DNA of 64,000 bases from Hippophae tibetana. Taxonomy: Eukaryota; Streptophyta; Magnoliopsida; Rosales; Elaeagnaceae. Numbering within the stretch: the stretch's first letter is position 1; each line of letters begins with the position of its first letter. The DNA is taken from the NCBI GenBank assembly GCA_037013495.1, contig CM072810.1:36671843-36735842 (forward strand). The letters run 5' to 3'. Below the pieces are notes generated by a model. It was not told where the DNA came from and ran no database searches. It worked only from the letters and a program-made list of their open reading frames with translations. The translations under genes and the position numbers were made by a program. Below, in pieces: positions 61,205 to 64,000 of this stretch.

Positions 61205-64000
61205 TCCGAGCTCTAAAATGATTATTTCAATGAATTTATAGTTGTATTTCTTCCAAGCGACTTCAAACATTTTCGAGACCACTCATATAGCCATTTGAGC
61301 AGAAAACTAAATCTAGAACTATGCAGTCGAACATAAATTTTGAACTCTATATCATGCAAGAGGATGAAACTTTGAACAAATTCTACGCAGGTTTTTCAAA
61401 CATTATCAACTACTCGTACAATTTGGATGGACCTATTTGGAAAAAAAAGTAGATTGACAAAATTGTTGTTAGCCTTAATTATCATTTTCAAGAAAAAGAT
61501 ACCTTGCTTAAATCCATATTGAAGGCCAGTGAACTTACTGTTAAATGAATCAGTTGGGAACTTATTCGAACTACATTATTTGTTGCCAAGATGATAGCAA
61601 TCCACTTTCGTGGACGGAAAGAGCTTGACTTTATATACATCAAGTATAGTGGTACGAGCGAAGCTATTTTGACACAATTGTTAGAAATGATGAATCTAAT
61701 AACAATGAAGAGAAAATATCTATACTTTCCCATAGATTTACTAAATTTCTTAGAAAGAATAAACCCGTTTTTAGGGATTTAAAAAAAAGGTAATCCGAGC
61801 TCTAAAATGATTATTTCAATGAATTTATAGTTGTATTTCTTCCAAGCGACTTCAAACATTTTGGAGACCACTCATATAGGCATTTGAGCAAAAAACTAAA
61901 TCTAGAACTATGGAGCTGAACATAAATTTTGAACTCTATATCATGCAAGAGGATGAAACTTTGAACAAATTCTATGCAGGTTTTTCAATCATTATCAACT
62001 GCCCGTACAATTTGGATGGACCTATTTGGAAAAAAAAGTAGATTGAGAAAATTGTTGTTAGCCTACATTTTCATTTTCAAGAAAAAGATACCTTGCCTAA
62101 ATCCATATAGAAGGCCTGTGAACATACTGTTAAATGAATCAGTTGCGAAATTATTCGAACTGCATTATTTGTTGCCGAGATGATAGCAATCCACTTTCGC
62201 GGATGGAAAGAGCTTGACTTTATAGACATCAAGTATAGTGGTACGAGCGAAGCTATTTTGACACAATTGTTAGAAATGATGAATCTAATAACAATGAAGA
62301 GAAAATATCTATACTTTCCCATAGATTTAATAAATTTCTTAGAAAGAATAAAACCGTTTTTAGGGATTTAAAAAAAAGGTAATCCAAGCTCTAAAATGAT
62401 TATTTCAATGAATTTATAGTTGTATTTCTTCCAAGCGACTTCAAACATTTTGGAGACCAGTCATATAGGCATTTGAGCAGAAAACTAAATCTAGAACTAT
62501 GCAGTCGAACATAAATTTTGAACTCTTAATCATGCAAGAGGATGAAACTTTGAACAAATTCTACGCAGGTTTTTCAAACATTATCAACTACTCGTACAAT
62601 TTGGATGGACCTATTTGGAAAAAAAAGTAGATTGACAAAATTGTTGTTAGCCTACATTATCATTTTCAAGAAAAAGATACCTTGCTTAAATCCATATTGA
62701 AGGCCTATGAACTTACTGTTAAATGAATCAGTTGAGAAATTATTCGAACTGTAATATTTGTTGCTAAGAGGATAGCAATCCACTTTCGCGGAGGGAAAGA
62801 GCTTGACTTTATAGACATCAAGTATAGTGGTACGAGCGAAGCAATTTTGACACAATTGTTAGAATTGATGAATCTAATACCAATGAAGTGAAAATATCTA
62901 TACTTTCCCATAGATTTACAAAATTTCTTAGAAAGAATAAACCCGTTTTTAGGAATTTAGAAAAAAGGTAATCCGAGCTCCAAAATGATTATTTCAATGA
63001 ATTTATAGTGGTATTTCTTCCAAGAAACTTCAAACATTTTGGAGACCACTCATATAGGCATTTGAACAAAAAACTAAATCTAGAACTATGCAGTCGAACG
63101 TAAATTTTGAACTCTATATCATGCAAGAGGATGAAACTTTGAACAAATTCTACGCAGGTTTTTCAAACATTATCAACTACTCGTACAATTTGGATGGACC
63201 TATTTGGAAAAAAAAGTAGATTGACAAAATTGTTGTTAGCCTTAATTATCATTTTCAAGAAAAAGATACCTTGCTTAAATCCATATTGAAGGCCAGTGAA
63301 CTTACTGTTAAATGAATCAGTTGGGAACTTATTCGAACTACATTATTTGTTGCCAAGATGATAGCAATCCACTTTCGTGGACGGAAAGAGCTTGACTTTA
63401 TATACATCAAGTATAGTGGTACGAGCGAAGCTATTTTGACACAATTGTTAGAAATGATGAATCTAATAACAATGAAGAGAAAATATCTATACTTTCCCAT
63501 AGATTTACTAAATTTCTTAGAAAGAATAAACCCGTTTTTAGGGATTTAAAAAAAAGGTAATCCGAGCTCTAAAATGATTATTTCAATGAATTTATAGTTG
63601 TATTTCTTCCAAGCGACTTCAAACATTTTGGAGACCACTCATATAGGCATTTGAGCAAAAAACTAAATCTAGAACTATGGAGCTGAACATAAATTTTGAA
63701 CTCTATATCATGCAAGAGGATGAAACTTTGAACAAATTCTATGCAGGTTTTTCAATCATTATCAACTGCCCGTACAATTTGGATGGACCTATTTGGAAAA
63801 AAAAGTAGATTGAGAAAATTGTTGTTAGCCTACATTTTCATTTTCAAGAAAAAGATACCTTGCCTAAATCCATATAGAAGGCCTGTGAACATACTGTTAA
63901 ATGAATCAGTTGCGAAATTATTCGAACTGCATTATTTGTTGCCAAGATGATAGCAATCCACTTTCGCGGATGGAAAGAGCTTGACTTTATAGACATCAAG
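61205..64000 (+). repeat. Trimeric repeat, 1767 bp, one full and one partial copy
   Basis: Units 61205 (E), 61794 (F) and 62383 (D) are followed by 62972 (E) and 63561 (F, partial). Both F units share the rare ACATTTTCATTTTC and TTGCCTAAATCC. Both E units share CCTTAATTATC and ATAACAATG. The two E units differ in their 5' ends (TTTTCGAGACC against TAGTGGTATTTC with AAGAAAC). Confidence 0.84.
63561..64000 (+). repeat. Partial class F monomer at the right edge
   Basis: The last 440 bases are the first three quarters of an F unit, cut by the window end within GACATCAAG. Nothing marks an array boundary here, so the array almost certainly continues to the right. The left edge likewise starts inside the array: the first base is already the monomer anchor, with no flanking unique DNA. 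Confidence 0.93.

Larger units (their letters stand above)
1..64000 (+). repeat. Satellite array, ~589-bp monomer, 108 full units plus one partial
   Basis: Units are anchored on the SacI-like motif TTCGAGCTCTAAAATG or its TCCGAG form. Starts 1-40: 1, 590, 1179, 1768, 2357, 2946, 3534, 4122, 4711, 5299, 5887, 6476, 7065, 7654, 8243, 8832, 9421, 10010, 10599, 11188, 11777, 12366, 12955, 13544, 14133, 14722, 15311, 15900, 16489, 17078, 17668, 18257, 18846, 19435, 20024, 20613, 21202, 21791, 22380, 22969. Starts 41-80: 23558, 24147, 24737, 25326, 25915, 26453, 27041, 27630, 28219, 28808, 29397, 29986, 30575, 31164, 31753, 32342, 32932, 33521, 34110, 34699, 35288, 35877, 36465, 37054, 37643, 38232, 38821, 39410, 39998, 40587, 41176, 41765, 42354, 42943, 43532, 44121, 44710, 45299, 45888, 46477. 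Starts 81-109: 47066, 47655, 48244, 48833, 49422, 50011, 50600, 51189, 51778, 52367, 52956, 53545, 54134, 54723, 55312, 55902, 56490, 57080, 57669, 58259, 58848, 59438, 60027, 60615, 61205, 61794, 62383, 62972, 63561. All units are in one orientation. Landmarks within a unit are a TCTAGA site near offset 110, an A-tract near 240, AGGCCT near 320, CAATTG near 470 and a second A-tract near 580. The phase chosen is arbitrary. Confidence 0.98.
28808..64000 (+). repeat. Domain II: array of monomer classes D, E and F (monomers 50-109)
   Basis: Class F has TGCCCGTAC, ATATAGAAGGCCTG, TTGCGAAATTATTC and CGCGGATGG. Class E has GCAGTCG in most units, TACTCG, ATATTGAAGGCCAG, GGGAACTTATTCG, CGTGGACGG and TATATACATC. 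Class D has CTGTAATATTTG, GCTAAGAGGATAGC, CGCGGAGGG, GAAGCAATTTT and GAATTGATG. D units start at 37054, 40587, 43532, 48833, 50011, 54723 and 62383, with D/E hybrids at 52367 and 53545. Over long stretches an F unit alternates with a D or E unit, giving a basic 1178-bp period. Class E units lack the AGGCCT site found in D and F, so a StuI map would resolve them. Confidence 0.84.

Noticed and set aside
37729..63950. A tandem multi-domain protein encoded across successive monomers
   Set aside because: The unit length of 589 is not a multiple of three, so the frame shifts at each boundary. Stops occur in the frame in every unit.
1..64000. CRISPR-like or minisatellite array
   Set aside because: The repeated unit is 589 bp with no unique spacers. 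Nearly all of the unit is conserved.
1..64000. Tandem LTRs or a complete retrotransposon
   Set aside because: No TG...CA termini, primer-binding site, polypurine tract next to an LTR end, or pol domains (protease, integrase, reverse transcriptase) were seen. Only the gag-like piece recurs.

Overview
The window is one uninterrupted satellite DNA array. From base 1 to base 64000 it is a head-to-tail tandem repeat, all on one strand, of an A+T-rich monomer of about 589 bp. I placed the boundary of every unit by eye: there are 108 complete monomers and one partial monomer (63561-64000). All complete monomers are 588-590 bp except one of 538 bp (25915-26452). I see no active gene, tRNA, rRNA, CRISPR array, inserted transposon or inverted unit. 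Satellite DNA on this scale with higher-order structure points to a eukaryotic nuclear genome, in a heterochromatic block such as a centromeric, pericentromeric or subtelomeric region. The gag-like relic described below suggests a plant, but that is inference.

Layout. Domain I (1-23557, monomers 1-40) is built from three monomer classes that I call A, B and C. It shows successive higher-order periods: trimers of about 1766 bp (1768-8831), a duplicated hexamer of 3534 bp (8243-15310), then B-C dimers of 1178 bp (14722-22379). A transition zone (23558-28807, monomers 41-49) holds the most divergent units, many private mutations and the only large deletion. Domain II (28808-64000, monomers 50-109) is built from a different set of classes, D, E and F. 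It shows E-F dimers (29986-33520), a duplicated hexamer of 3533 bp (34110-41175), a loose trimer (41176-44709), D-F and E-F dimers (48833-54722), a 4125-bp heptamer whose first units recur (55902-61204), and a 1767-bp trimer (61205-64000).

Origin of the monomer. On the + strand one reading frame is nearly open across most of each unit. Its first half reads like part of the gag (capsid) domain of plant Ty1/copia LTR retrotransposons (the UBN2 type): spaced matches at M..ED/ET...FYA..S...N...NL and at the KI..SL...F block. The best preserved copy (37729-38220) has a single in-frame stop in 164 codons. The satellite therefore probably arose by tandem amplification of a decayed gag fragment. The similarity is judged from memory of the family pattern; no database search was possible.

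There is no gene set acting together here. The dynamics visible are those of a satellite: local duplication of blocks of two to seven monomers, gene conversion or unequal exchange that creates hybrid monomers, and CpG decay.
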